NCBI GenBank assembly: GCA_020633205.1
Contig: JACKEB010000024.1
Span: 27,576-91,575, forward strand
Reading direction: 5' to 3'
Length of the DNA stretch: 64,000 bases
Source: Polyangiaceae bacterium
Lineage (GTDB): Bacteria; Myxococcota_A; Polyangia; Polyangiales; Polyangiaceae
Shown: one piece after another, positions 8,512 to 18,072 of the stretch
How the letters are laid out: the number at the start of each line of letters is the position of its first letter
Position numbering within the stretch: position 1 is the stretch's first letter
Translations under genes and position numbers: made by a program
The notes under the pieces: model-generated
Seen by the model: only the letters and a program-made list of their open reading frames with translations
Databases searched by the model: none
Told to the model about the DNA's origin: nothing

Positions 8512-9366
8512 TCAAGCCTTCGGCGGAACGGCTTCGATGCTCAACGCAGCCAAGTCCAGCGCGCCGTGCCCAGCCTGGATCAGCGACTCCATACGCTCAG
8601 CAATGCCTGGCAACACGCAGAGCGTGGCGTCCCCGGCTGTCTCTTGCATCAGCCGTACATCCTTGCGCGCCATGGTCAGCTCGAAGCTCGGGTCGTACTT
8701 GCCCGCCGCCATGTTGGCGCCTCGGTAGGTGAGCGTGCCCACCGGATTGAAATGGGTGAACAGCTGCTGGGCCTCCGTCGGCTCGATCCCCAGCTGCTGG
8801 GCCATGGTGAGCACGTCTGCGAGCGCACCCGTGATCCCGATGATCATCGCATTTCCGAAGAGCTTGTAAGCGGCAGCGAGGTCTGCCCGCTCCCCCAGGT
8901 ACAACACCTTGCCTGTCATCTGCTTCAAGGCGGGTTCCGCCGCGGTGAACGTAGCTTGCGGCCCCGCAGCGAGCATCATGCCTCCCGCCTGACGGCACAT
9001 GGCGGGCGACATGAACACCGGCGCGTGAAGGTAGCGAACGCCCAGCTCCGCCAAGCGGGCCGCGCGCTTTGCCGTACCCGCGGGTGACGCGGTCGTATGG
9101 TCAATCAGCAGCTTGCCCCGTAGCGCCTCCAGTGCGGGCTCGAGGCAAGCGTCCACCGCCGAGTCGTCGCTCATCACCACATGCACTCGAGTGGCCCCGT
9201 CGACAGCAGCCTGGACGCTATCGCTCACGCTCACCTGCGGGCCGGCGAGGGCCTCCGCCTTCGAGCGAGTGCGATTGAAGACGCGAAGCGTCTCGCCTCG
9301 TTCGGCCGCCGCGGCAATCAAGCCACCACCAATCAACCCGGTACCAATGAATGCGATGTGCGCCAT
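8512..9366 (-). CDS. Beta-hydroxyacid dehydrogenase-like NAD(P)-dependent oxidoreductase
   Basis: A 284-residue member of the 3-hydroxyisobutyrate / 6-phosphogluconate dehydrogenase-like superfamily. The ATG at 9366 is preferred over an upstream GTG because it puts the Rossmann motif IAFIGTGLIGG at residues 3-13. A VFNRTRSKAEAL segment after beta-2 with two arginines suggests NADP preference. The substrate-binding region DHTTASPAGT and the catalytic-lysine region AAYKLFGNAM are present in the expected order. Members reduce or oxidise small beta-hydroxyacids or, in the glyoxylate reductase subgroup, short semialdehydes. The exact substrate is unknown. It stands alone, 91 bases from the neighbouring lipoprotein gene. 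Confidence 0.8.
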   Translation of the reverse strand: MAHIAFIGTGLIGGGLIAAAAERGETLRVFNRTRSKAEALAGPQVSVSDSVQAAVDGATRVHVVMSDDSAVDACLEPALEALRGKLLIDHTTASPAGTAKRAARLAELGVRYLHAPVFMSPAMCRQAGGMMLAAGPQATFTAAEPALKQMTGKVLYLGERADLAAAYKLFGNAMIIGITGALADVLTMAQQLGIEPTEAQQLFTHFNPVGTLTYRGANMAAGKYDPSFELTMARKDVRLMQETAGDATLCVLPGIAERMESLIQAGHGALDLAALSIEAVPPKA

Positions 9367-9496
9367 ACGTCGCACCCTACGCGCCGGAACGTGGGATGTA
9401 CAGCGATCGCAGATCCGATTCCGTGCGGCAAGATCAGGCGACAGACTGCCCGAGCAAACACTCGAGCCTAAATCGCAGTCGGCCGAGACTCCCCAC

Positions 9497-10486
9497 CTAA
9501 GCCATCAGCCAGGCGCCAAAGGCAGCCGCGAGAGGCACCGTCAGGTTGTCGTCCAGGCGACGCGAGAACAACTCCGCGAGTCCTCCGCAGACGGCAGAGC
9601 CGAGAGCGATGCGGAGCGCGTGGGGTGTCCCTGGATAGAAGATGGCGAGTACCGCCCAGGCGCTGAGGGCCCCGAACACCACGAAGGTGAGAGAACCTTC
9701 GAGGGAGCGCCCGTGGACCAAGCGGATGCGGCCGATGCGCCTTCCGACGAGACCCGCGGCAGGATCGGCGAAGGCCAACACCGTGACCGCGATCGCGCAC
9801 ATCCAGGGCTGCGCGAAGAACGCGAGGAGCACCAACGCGGTGGCGTACCAGGTCGCGCTGTTGATGCGATGCGCCTCGTGGGGGTGTGCCACTCGGCTGA
9901 ACAGGCCCATCAAGAGACGGTTCGCGCGGGGGCTGACCCGCCGCATGGTCTCCATCACGAACGCGCTCATGAAGAACGCTGACGCCAGGTAGGGAACCCA
10001 ATCGGTGAGCCACACCGCGCAAGCCAATGCCGCGAGCCCTGAACCCGTATGGAAAACTGAGCGATGCCAGTTGGTCGGCCTGAGACTCGGCACGTGCACC
10101 GCGTGCAAGCGCAGCACGCGAGCCAGCGCTTCGTATGCAGGAAGCAGACTGGCGCGCAGCTCGCCCCAGCGCTCTCGGGAAATCTCACCGCGGTCGCTGA
10201 GCGACTTCAACGTCACGGCGAGCTGGGCGATGCGCACCCTGAGTTCGGACTCGGCTTCCGCCGTCCCTGCTTCTAGCCCGAAGCGGATCTCCGACGCGTC
10301 CATGGGGTTCACGGACTCGTTCACGACGGCTTCCCCAATACGCTCCAGTTCGTCGCCTAGGCTGACCAGTTTCGCGCTGAGGCGCTCGGCCATCTCGCGG
10401 CGGAATCGGACTGGGTCGAGCTCACGCAGAGTCTCGTAGAGCTCGATGACGTGAGGAGCGGCGGTGGCTGCGAGTGTTGCGGTCAT
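9497..10486 (-). CDS. Dolichol kinase/phosphatidate cytidylyltransferase-like membrane protein
   Basis: A 329-residue protein with a soluble helical N-terminal region (about 1-140) and a C-terminal membrane domain (about 150-329) with five to seven hydrophobic segments. The membrane part contains AFADPAAGLVGRRIGR, followed by HGRSLEGSLTFVVFG and later GGLAELFSRRLDDNLTVPL; these are the hallmark motifs of the CTP-dependent polyprenol/dolichol/phytol kinase and CDP-archaeol-like family. The likely role is phosphorylation (or cytidylyl transfer) of a membrane alcohol. The extra N-terminal domain is not typical and I do not recognise it. No related isoprenoid genes lie beside it. Confidence 0.72.
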   Translation of the reverse strand: MTATLAATAAPHVIELYETLRELDPVRFRREMAERLSAKLVSLGDELERIGEAVVNESVNPMDASEIRFGLEAGTAEAESELRVRIAQLAVTLKSLSDRGEISRERWGELRASLLPAYEALARVLRLHAVHVPSLRPTNWHRSVFHTGSGLAALACAVWLTDWVPYLASAFFMSAFVMETMRRVSPRANRLLMGLFSRVAHPHEAHRINSATWYATALVLLAFFAQPWMCAIAVTVLAFADPAAGLVGRRIGRIRLVHGRSLEGSLTFVVFGALSAWAVLAIFYPGTPHALRIALGSAVCGGLAELFSRRLDDNLTVPLAAAFGAWLMA

Positions 10487-10618
10487 CGTCGGTGGAAGGG
10501 AGGGAGAACCTGATGGTCTTAGTGTCGGGGGACGGACGCTTCAGTCATGGTTCGGTCACAAGCCGTGACCTCGACGCTCCTGGCGGTTCCGCTGCAGTAC
10601 GGCCGCCGTTCCTGCTCG

Positions 10619-12427
10619 CTACATCCCCTGCGACTGCATGCCTGATTGCGTACTCATGAACTGCATCTGCAACTGCTCCGCGTCGACTTGTACACCGACG
10701 GTCAGGCTCTCCCCTCCCCCCCCCCGCAGCAAAGTGCCGGAAGTGGGGGTGGCGTCCTGATAATTACGCCCACACGCAACCCGGATGTGGTCCAGGTTCG
10801 CGATGCAACCGTTGGTCGGGTCGAAGCCGCGCCAGCCTACGTACGGCAAATACAGCTCCGCCCAGGCGTGAGAAGCGTCGGACTGCTGCTTGTTCTCGTA
10901 GTCGCCGCCTGTATAGATGTATCCCACACGGTAACGGGCCGGGATGTTCAGCAGCCGGGCCAGGCAGATGAAGAGGTTCGCGAAATCCTGGCACACTCCT
11001 TGTCGGGATCGGTAGACGTCCCAGGGCGTGGTGGCCAACGTCGTCGAACCCGACGCGTAGCGAAAGTCGCGATAGATGGTCTGGTTCATGTCCCGCAGCG
11101 TCTCGTCCAGGTCGTAGTCCTGACGCTCGGCAAAGCTCATCGCGAACTCTGATAGCTCTCGCAGCTGCACCTCGGGCAGCTCCGCAGGCAGCAGATAGGG
11201 CACCATCATCTGGCGCTGCCACGGCATCCAAACCAGCGGAATGGACGCACGGCGCGAAGGGGCCCACAGATCGGGCTCACGCGCGAGCTCGATCTTCGCC
11301 TTCGAGACGAGTCGGAGCTCGGAGTAAGGATGCTCGAAGTCCACTCCAACGACCACGTTTCCAAACACATCTTCGTAGCGACGAAATTTTCCCTGGGGAA
11401 ATATTTCCAAGTCGTACTCCAGGAGCCTCTGGCGCGAGTCGTGCACCGGCTCGAGGCGAAAGACGTGAGTGGAGCGTTCGACAGGCGACGCATAGCGATA
11501 GATCGTTTCGTGACGCACCCAGAGGACCCGCGAGGGAGCGGTTGGCGCCAAGCTGGGCCCGGGAGGTGCGCTCATCACTCCTTGGGCTGCGAGGGCGGGG
11601 GGCGGCGCGTTTCCGTTCACCCAGCCAACCAGCTGAGGATCACTCGACCAAATCACCGCGCCCCGTCGGGAAACCAAGGTGGTGCCCGGCGTCAGGCCCA
11701 CGAAGTCCAGCCCTTCGAGGGGCGTGGTTGCGACCAACACCAAGCTGCGGTTCGCCCCCTCCCCCGGCTCGAGACCGAGCTCCAGGAAGCGATTGCTCCA
11801 CGAAGCTTGACCCACGCTCGGGGGCACTCGACGCCCCGCGCTCAACTCGCCAAAGCCCCGAGCATCGCGGTAGGCGATCAAGTCTTCACCATCGCTGAGC
11901 AGCAGGTTCGCTGTTCCGAAGCCGTTGAGTTCGCTCAAGAGCTCGTGGAGCTTTTCCCAACCCACGTCCGCGAGACGACGCGCGCCGAGCTGATCGACTC
12001 GATTGAGGAGCCAACAAAAGACTCGCTCGGAGTTCGTGTGTCCGACGGGTGCGAACACCGCTGGAAGCTCGAGCGCAGCGAGCTTCACCGGATCGAAGTC
12101 TCCGGTGTGGGCGAAGACCCAGTCACGTCCGCCAAAGCTCCTGCTGAAGGGCAGCGTGTCCTCCTGAGCCACCCGCTTCGCCGCACCGCGCAAGTGACAC
12201 AGAAACGTCGCCGCGCGAAAGCGATCCCAGTCCCGCAGCAGCTCCGTCATCGCGGTCTCCCCGGTTGCGATCGGGTCCTTGATCACCGCAGCGGCGTAGT
12301 CCCCCGCTGGGTACCAAGCGAAACCCCACCCCGAGGGCTGCACCGCTGCATCGTGGCGGGCCCAACCGCTGAGGCGGATGGAAGGCGACGCGACGCCGTC
12401 GAAACTCATGCCGAGCAGCTGACTCAT
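10619..12427 (-). CDS. Class II glutamine amidotransferase-like/transglutaminase fusion
   Basis: A 602-residue two-domain protein. Residues 1-280 resemble class II (Ntn-hydrolase) glutamine amidotransferases of the YafJ type, including GWGFAWYP, CHLRGA and FAHTGDFDP. In place of the usual MC start, the protein begins MSQLLGMS, so the residue exposed after Met removal is serine. Residues 310-600 form a bacterial transglutaminase-like (Transglut_N plus core) cysteine peptidase domain with a full triad: Cys479 (GVCQDF), His520 (SHAWAE) and Asp536 (FDPTNG). It is divergent from the DUF2126 genes across 142 bases. In Pfam descriptions, DUF2126 loci carry such amidotransferase-like genes, so it likely hydrolyses or edits the amide product made by those ligases. 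The start at 12427 is chosen from the family N-terminus. Confidence 0.78.
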   Translation of the reverse strand: MSQLLGMSFDGVASPSIRLSGWARHDAAVQPSGWGFAWYPAGDYAAAVIKDPIATGETAMTELLRDWDRFRAATFLCHLRGAAKRVAQEDTLPFSRSFGGRDWVFAHTGDFDPVKLAALELPAVFAPVGHTNSERVFCWLLNRVDQLGARRLADVGWEKLHELLSELNGFGTANLLLSDGEDLIAYRDARGFGELSAGRRVPPSVGQASWSNRFLELGLEPGEGANRSLVLVATTPLEGLDFVGLTPGTTLVSRRGAVIWSSDPQLVGWVNGNAPPPALAAQGVMSAPPGPSLAPTAPSRVLWVRHETIYRYASPVERSTHVFRLEPVHDSRQRLLEYDLEIFPQGKFRRYEDVFGNVVVGVDFEHPYSELRLVSKAKIELAREPDLWAPSRRASIPLVWMPWQRQMMVPYLLPAELPEVQLRELSEFAMSFAERQDYDLDETLRDMNQTIYRDFRYASGSTTLATTPWDVYRSRQGVCQDFANLFICLARLLNIPARYRVGYIYTGGDYENKQQSDASHAWAELYLPYVGWRGFDPTNGCIANLDHIRVACGRNYQDATPTSGTLLRGGGGESLTVGVQVDAEQLQMQFMSTQSGMQSQGM

Positions 12428-12503
12428 GACTCGTCTTGTACGCGAAACATCCGCGCCACACAGCAAAACAGCGTCGTAACGCAGCCCAGCGCCGCTCTGG
12501 CAC

Positions 12504-12529
12504 GGGGGGATCTAGGCCCGCGACCCCCC
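12504..12529. promoter_or_regulatory. Inverted repeat in the divergent intergenic region
   Basis: Six G (12504-12509) and six C (12524-12529) flank 14 bases, and inside them CTAGG (12512-12516) can instead pair with CCTAG (12528-12532). It lies between the two divergent amidoligase-locus genes, where a shared operator is expected. GC-rich homopolymer arms can pair by chance, so support is weak. Confidence 0.25.
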
Positions 12530-12569
12530 TAGTAGTCGCCCCTGCTCTGAGTTACCACCGCGGGGTCTC

Positions 12570-15500
12570 ATGCGAGTTTTGCTGCGTCATCAAACCAAGT
12601 ACCAGTACGGAAGTCCCGTTGCGCTAGGGCCCCACATCGTGCGGCTGCGGCCGGCAGCCCACACCCGGGCCACGGTCGAGAGCTACAACCTGCGCCTCGA
12701 GCCCGAACCAGGGGTGCGCTGGCAACAGGACCCGTGGGGCAATCGCATCGCGCGGCTCTCGTTTTTGAAGGAGCAGCGCATCGAGCAGCTGGAGATCGAC
12801 GTCGATCTCGCTCTGGATATCCGCCCGGTCAATCCGTTCGATTTCTTCGTCGACGATCGCTGTGAGAACCTGCCCTTTGCGTACCCAGATGGTTTGGCAG
12901 AGGAGCTCGCACCGTTCCTAGCTTCTCCGCGCGGAAATCTGTTGGACGCCTTCGTCAAGGAGCAACCCGCCGAGGGCAACTTCATCGACTGGTTGGTCGC
13001 GCTCAACATGCGGGTTGCCCAGCGCGTGCAGTACCTGATCCGCATGGATCCAGGCTTGCAGACCTCTGAGGAGACGCTCACCAAGAACTCCGGGAGCTGC
13101 CGGGATAGCGCCCAGCTCTTGGTCGATGTGTTGCGCGCCAACGGACTCGCAGCGCGCTTCGTCAGCGGCTACCTGATCCAGCTGGCGGATGAAGGCAACA
13201 TCCCGGATCTCGCGAAGGGGGTGAGCAGCGACGTCGCGGATCTGCATGCGTGGGCCGAGGTGTATGTCCCCGGCGGTGGATGGATTGGCCTGGACGGCAC
13301 CAGTGGTTTGTTGTGCGGCGAAGGTCACATCCCATTGGCCTGCACCGTAAACCCCGAGCTCGCCGCTCCAGTCACCGGCACCGCAGAGCAAGAGGCGCGC
13401 GGCTTCGAACACCACATGGAGGTGATTCGGCTTGGCCACGAACCACGCCCGCGCAAGCCGTACACCGACGAGCAGTGGGACCAGCTGACCGCCACCGGCG
13501 CGAGCGTCGACGAGGCGCTGCGCGCCCAAGGCATCGATTTGACCACGGGCGGCGAGCCCACGTTCACTTCACGGCTCCACCCGAAGCTTCCCGAGTGGAA
13601 TACCGAAGCGCTCGGAGAGACCAAATGGCAGCAGGGCTTGGTGATGGCCAAGGAGCTCCACAAGCGCTTCGGTGTGGGAGGCTTGGTACAGTACCGCATG
13701 GGGAAGCAGTACCCCGGGGAATCGCTTCCCCGCTGGGCGCTACACCTCATGTGGCGTCGAGACGGCGAGGCGATTTGGCAGAACCCGGAGCGACTGTCGT
13801 TCGAGGGCGGTAGCAAAGATCGCATCAGCGATGAGCAGCTCGGCCGCGCCGCCCGTCTGCTCGCGTTGATCGGCTCTCACTTGGATTTGCAGATGACTCC
13901 GATGGCGGGGTTTGAAGATCCTTGGCACTTCATTCAACAAGAAGAGAACCTGCCTCTCGACGTCGATCCGCTGAAGGCAGACCTCGACGACCCTGAAGAG
14001 CGCAGACGTTTGGCGCGGGTGCTGGGGCACGGCCTCAAGCGCGAGGTAGGCTTCGCCGCACCGCTCGCTCGCTTCAACGGTGCTTGGCGCACGGGGAGCT
14101 GGAGCTTCCGCCGCGGCCACCTATTCCTGATCCCGGGTGACAGCCCCATGGGACTCCGGCTTCCGCTGGATCGCATCGGCGGCGAGCCGCCCCCCATCGT
14201 CGATCCAGACCGCACCGAAGTGACGCGGGACAGACAGCTAGAGCCTCGCCCGCTGCTCCGCGATGCACACGTGGGAGAGCGCCATATCGGCGCCGAACAA
14301 CGCATCGGCGATCCGCGCACCGGGATCCGCACGGCAGTCTGTGTCGAGCCGCGCGAGAACGTGATGCACGTCTTCCTGCCGCCGGTGCCGACCTGCGAAG
14401 ACTTCCTCGAGCTGGTGCGGGCTGTAGAGCTCGCGGCGGCGGAGTGCGATGTCAGGGTGCGAGTCGAGGGCTATCCGCCGCCAAGTGATCCTCGCATCGA
14501 GTCTTGTCTGGTCACGCCGGACCCGGGCGTCATCGAAGTGAACCTCCCTGTCGCGAGGAGCTTCGCCGAATACGGCGCGTTCATGGACACCATCACGGAA
14601 GCCGCAAACCACTCGGGGCTGTGCATGGAGAAGTACCAGCTCGATGGGCGTGAAGCGGGGAGCGGCGGCGGCAATCACATCACCCTGGGCGGTCCAAGCG
14701 CCCTGGAGAGCCCCTTCCTGAAGCAACCGCAGCTGCTCGCGAGCCTGTTGCGCTACCTGCAGAACCACCCTTCGTTGTCGTTCCTGTTCACGGGGCTCTT
14801 CGTCGGACCCACCTCCCAAGCACCCCGCCTAGACGAAGCCCGGCTCGATTCGCTGCACGAACTCGAGATGGCCCTGGAACAGATGCCGCTATCTGCGTCG
14901 GAGTTCCCCTGGACCGTGGACCGCCTGTTGCGCAACCTGCTGGTCGACGTCAGCGGAAACCCGCACAGGACCGAGGTTTCGATCGACAAGCTATTCGATC
15001 CAGGCGGTCCCGCCGGGCGCCAAGGCTTGGTCGAGTTCCGGGCATTCGAAATGCCGCCTCACGAGCGCATGGCTGCTGCGCAGGCGCTCCTGATGCGGTC
15101 GCTGATTGCGCGCTTTGGCCAGGCTCCCTACCGCGAAAAATTGGTTCCGTGGGGCACGGCTATTCACGACCGCTTCATGTTGCCCCATTTCATCTGGAAC
15201 GACTTCCGTGACATCTGCTTCGATCTCGCACGCCACGGCATCGCGATGGATCCCGAGTGGTACCGCCCGTTCCTGGACTTCCGCTGCCCGAGCGTCGGCC
15301 GCTTGCAGCTGGGAGACACGGTGCTCGAGCTACGCACGGCGCTCGAGCCATGGCCAACACTCGGCGAACAGCCGGCAGGATCGGTGGTCGCTCGCTACGT
15401 GGACTCCTCGCTCGAGCGTGTGGAGGTCAAGCTGCAGGGGCTAGTCGAAGGTCGCCACGTGGTCGCGGTGAACGGCATCGAGCTCCCGTTGTTTCCGAGC

Positions 15501-15839
15501 GGTACCGTTGGCGAGGGTGTGGCTGGGGTGAGATTCCGCGCATGGCAGCCTCCGAACTGCCTGCAACCGAACATCCCGGTACACCATCCTCTGCGCTTCG
15601 ACGTGATCGACACTTGGGGTCGGCGCTCCCTCGGCGCGTGCCAGTACCACGTGTGGCATCCTCAGGGACGCGCCTACGACACACCGCCACTCACCGCGTT
15701 CGAGGCGGCGGCGCGCCGAGCGCAACGTTTCACGACCGAGGGTCACCTGCCGTACCCGACGGCACTGCGTCATCTCACGCCTCGTCCGGAGCACCCGCTC
15801 ACCCTGGACTTGCGCTGGTCCGCCGTGTCCGACCGCTAG
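12570..15839 (+). CDS. Transglutaminase/DUF2126 putative amidoligase
   Basis: A 1089-residue protein of the known large transglutaminase-DUF2126 architecture. Residues 1-280 are the transglutaminase-like cysteine peptidase with triad Cys177 (GSCRDSAQ), His226 (LHAWAE) and Asp242 (GLDGTSG). Residues from about 315 to 1085 are DUF2126, annotated by Pfam as a putative amidoligase with a glutamine-synthetase-like fold; the core DPGVIEVN, GGGNHITLGGP (His703) and NPHRTEVSIDKL stretches are intact. Together they could make and cut amide or isopeptide bonds in a peptide-like substrate that remains unknown. Its length is normal for the family. The next gene starts one base after the stop, so the two are translated from one message. 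Confidence 0.85.
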   Translation: MRVLLRHQTKYQYGSPVALGPHIVRLRPAAHTRATVESYNLRLEPEPGVRWQQDPWGNRIARLSFLKEQRIEQLEIDVDLALDIRPVNPFDFFVDDRCENLPFAYPDGLAEELAPFLASPRGNLLDAFVKEQPAEGNFIDWLVALNMRVAQRVQYLIRMDPGLQTSEETLTKNSGSCRDSAQLLVDVLRANGLAARFVSGYLIQLADEGNIPDLAKGVSSDVADLHAWAEVYVPGGGWIGLDGTSGLLCGEGHIPLACTVNPELAAPVTGTAEQEARGFEHHMEVIRLGHEPRPRKPYTDEQWDQLTATGASVDEALRAQGIDLTTGGEPTFTSRLHPKLPEWNTEALGETKWQQGLVMAKELHKRFGVGGLVQYRMGKQYPGESLPRWALHLMWRRDGEAIWQNPERLSFEGGSKDRISDEQLGRAARLLALIGSHLDLQMTPMAGFEDPWHFIQQEENLPLDVDPLKADLDDPEERRRLARVLGHGLKREVGFAAPLARFNGAWRTGSWSFRRGHLFLIPGDSPMGLRLPLDRIGGEPPPIVDPDRTEVTRDRQLEPRPLLRDAHVGERHIGAEQRIGDPRTGIRTAVCVEPRENVMHVFLPPVPTCEDFLELVRAVELAAAECDVRVRVEGYPPPSDPRIESCLVTPDPGVIEVNLPVARSFAEYGAFMDTITEAANHSGLCMEKYQLDGREAGSGGGNHITLGGPSALESPFLKQPQLLASLLRYLQNHPSLSFLFTGLFVGPTSQAPRLDEARLDSLHELEMALEQMPLSASEFPWTVDRLLRNLLVDVSGNPHRTEVSIDKLFDPGGPAGRQGLVEFRAFEMPPHERMAAAQALLMRSLIARFGQAPYREKLVPWGTAIHDRFMLPHFIWNDFRDICFDLARHGIAMDPEWYRPFLDFRCPSVGRLQLGDTVLELRTALEPWPTLGEQPAGSVVARYVDSSLERVEVKLQGLVEGRHVVAVNGIELPLFPSGTVGEGVAGVRFRAWQPPNCLQPNIPVHHPLRFDVIDTWGRRSLGACQYHVWHPQGRAYDTPPLTAFEAAARRAQRFTTEGHLPYPTALRHLTPRPEHPLTLDLRWSAVSDR

Positions 15840-15840
15840 C

Positions 15841-18036
15841 ATGCACAATCCAGAGGAAGGCCGAAGCGCCGAATCCAGATTGACCGCCATCGAACGCGCG
15901 CTGAGCGAGCACGACGAGCAGCTCAGCGACGCGGGACTCGTGGTGTGGGTGGGAACAGAACCCACCTTCACCGATCGCTTCTCCTACGACGCTGAGTGGG
16001 TCGGCGCAGCTCTGGGAGCCCAGAAGCTCGGGAAGGCTCAACGGTTTGCCGCCATGCTCGCGTCGCGGGTCCCGACGGCAGTATTGCTGCGCTGCGTGGG
16101 ACGTCAGTACCCCGAGGAAACGACACCGCGCTGGAGTTTCGGACTGTACTGGCAACGCGAGGCGGGACAGGTCTGGCATCTGCCGCCGGATCCACTCATG
16201 GGAGGCCGAGCGAGCGACGCGAGCGCGCCAAAGCGTCTCTTGCAAGAGCTATCAGCGTGCCTGACCAAACGGCAACGCGCGCCGCGTCGCATCCTGCTGA
16301 ACGACGCGCCTCCCCCCCAAAAATCACAGGAGCAGGCGGGAGCCGCAATGCCCACACTGCCGCTGCGCTTGGTGTGGAGCGTACGCGATGAGGAGCTCGA
16401 CGAGCTATCCGAGGAGGTCCAGGAGCAGTGCGGCCGTGCTCCCCTCGGCGGCGATGCCATCCCCAGCGCCGGCCTGAGCGATCCCCTGGCGGATCAAGGC
16501 CTCTCCCTCTTGTGTGTCGGTGACGCGGGTCCGGAACACCCAGGCGTCGTACGCATCGAGCTACCGCAGCTAACCGACGTGTCAGAATTCTCCGATTTGC
16601 TAGAGCTCATCGGCGAAGCTTGCCGCGCGGCAAGAATCGAAGGCTTGATCCTCGGGGGCTATCCACCACCGGTGGATCGGAACGTCGCGTGGGCGACGAT
16701 CACGCCGGATCCAGGAGTGATCGAGATCAACACGGCGCCGTGCTCCGGCACCCGCGGATTGCTTCACGATTCGCGCATCCTCTATCAGGTCGCCGAAGCG
16801 CTGGGGCTGTCTCCAGTACGCATGCACTACAACGGTGAGCTGGTCGACTCTGGTGGAGGAGGCCAAATCACCCTCGGCGGACCTAGCTTCGAGGAGAGCC
16901 CATTTTTCCGTCACCCACAGCTACTCAGCCGCATGGTGTGCTTCTTCTCGCGGCACCCTGCGCTGTCTTACCTATTCGCCGTCGATTCCGTGGGAGGCTC
17001 GAGTCAGTCTCCGCGAGCCGACGAGGGTAGCGTCGAGACGCTGGCAGAGCTGGGCCTAGCCCTCGAGCTGCTGCAACGCATCGAGTCACCCAGCCCTGAA
17101 GACATTTGGTCCACCCTCGCGCCCTTCCTGGTCGACCGCTTCGGAAACTCACACCGCGCGGAACTAAATATCGAGAAGCTCGCCAACCCACACCTCCCAG
17201 GCCGCGGGCGCCTAGGCTTGGTGGAGTTTCGCGCCTTTCGCATGGCGGATACCCCGGAGCGCGCCGCTTGCCTTGCGGCCTTGCTGCGCGCCATCTCGGC
17301 GCATCTCAGCAAGCTGTCCACACCGTCTCAGGTGAAGTTGTGGGGGCGCGAACTACACGACCGGTTTGCGCTCCCGTTTCAACTCAGGCTGGATCTGGAG
17401 GAGGTTCTACAGGAACTGCAGTCCAGCGGCTTCGGGTTGGCTCCCGCTATCGCTCAAGAGCTACGCCGAGAGCAGCGTCTCCTGGCGCGGGTTTCGCTCT
17501 GGGAGGGCGCCGTACTCGAGCTCCGTCAAGCGGTGGAGTTTTGGCCATTGGTCGGAGATCTGTCCGCGCAGTCGGGGACCACCCGCCTTGTGGACTCCAG
17601 TACCCGGCGCTACGAGCTTCGCCTGCGCTGCCCCGAGGAACAGCTTTCGCGTTGGCGCCTGAGCGTCGATGGCTATGGCGTCCCCTGGGCGACGGCGAAG
17701 GACGCGGACGGCCCAGCGCTACTGCGTGCGATTCGTTGCCGAAGCTTCATCCCAAACCCCGGACTGCATCCGAACTTGCCTGCTCACGGCCCCTTGAGCG
17801 CGCTCGTGTATCGAGAGGATCAGGCACAGGCTGCGCAGGTGACCCTCCACTGGTGGAAGGTCGACGGCGGGGCATATGTGGGTCTTCCGAAGGACCAAGC
17901 GGACGCGCTGCAGCGAACGGAGGCGCGCTGCACGGTGGAACACCTCAACAAACCACAGCGCCAAGCGCCGGAGGCTCCTCCCGGCAGTCTTTCCGCGTGG
18001 GCATTCGACACCCGCTGGGCGGAAGCGCCAAGGTGA
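15841..18036 (+). CDS. DUF2126-only paralogue, putative amidoligase
   Basis: A 731-residue paralogue of the DUF2126 half of the previous protein, without the transglutaminase domain. Alignable blocks include VGTEPTFTDRF (GGEPTFTSRL in the neighbour), VGRQYPEE, GGYPPPVDR, TPDPGVIEIN, GGGGQITLGGP, GNSHRAELNIEKL and the C-terminal HPNLPAHGPL. It probably arose by tandem duplication and loss of the N-terminal domain. At the position of the conserved His in GGGNHITLGGP it has Gln342, so its catalysis may be altered or it may serve as a non-catalytic partner. It begins one base after the previous stop and is followed 36 bases later by a hybrid histidine kinase. Confidence 0.8.
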   Translation: MHNPEEGRSAESRLTAIERALSEHDEQLSDAGLVVWVGTEPTFTDRFSYDAEWVGAALGAQKLGKAQRFAAMLASRVPTAVLLRCVGRQYPEETTPRWSFGLYWQREAGQVWHLPPDPLMGGRASDASAPKRLLQELSACLTKRQRAPRRILLNDAPPPQKSQEQAGAAMPTLPLRLVWSVRDEELDELSEEVQEQCGRAPLGGDAIPSAGLSDPLADQGLSLLCVGDAGPEHPGVVRIELPQLTDVSEFSDLLELIGEACRAARIEGLILGGYPPPVDRNVAWATITPDPGVIEINTAPCSGTRGLLHDSRILYQVAEALGLSPVRMHYNGELVDSGGGGQITLGGPSFEESPFFRHPQLLSRMVCFFSRHPALSYLFAVDSVGGSSQSPRADEGSVETLAELGLALELLQRIESPSPEDIWSTLAPFLVDRFGNSHRAELNIEKLANPHLPGRGRLGLVEFRAFRMADTPERAACLAALLRAISAHLSKLSTPSQVKLWGRELHDRFALPFQLRLDLEEVLQELQSSGFGLAPAIAQELRREQRLLARVSLWEGAVLELRQAVEFWPLVGDLSAQSGTTRLVDSSTRRYELRLRCPEEQLSRWRLSVDGYGVPWATAKDADGPALLRAIRCRSFIPNPGLHPNLPAHGPLSALVYREDQAQAAQVTLHWWKVDGGAYVGLPKDQADALQRTEARCTVEHLNKPQRQAPEAPPGSLSAWAFDTRWAEAPR

Positions 18037-18072
18037 TCACCGACGCCCTCGCGACTGCTATGCTCACAAGCG

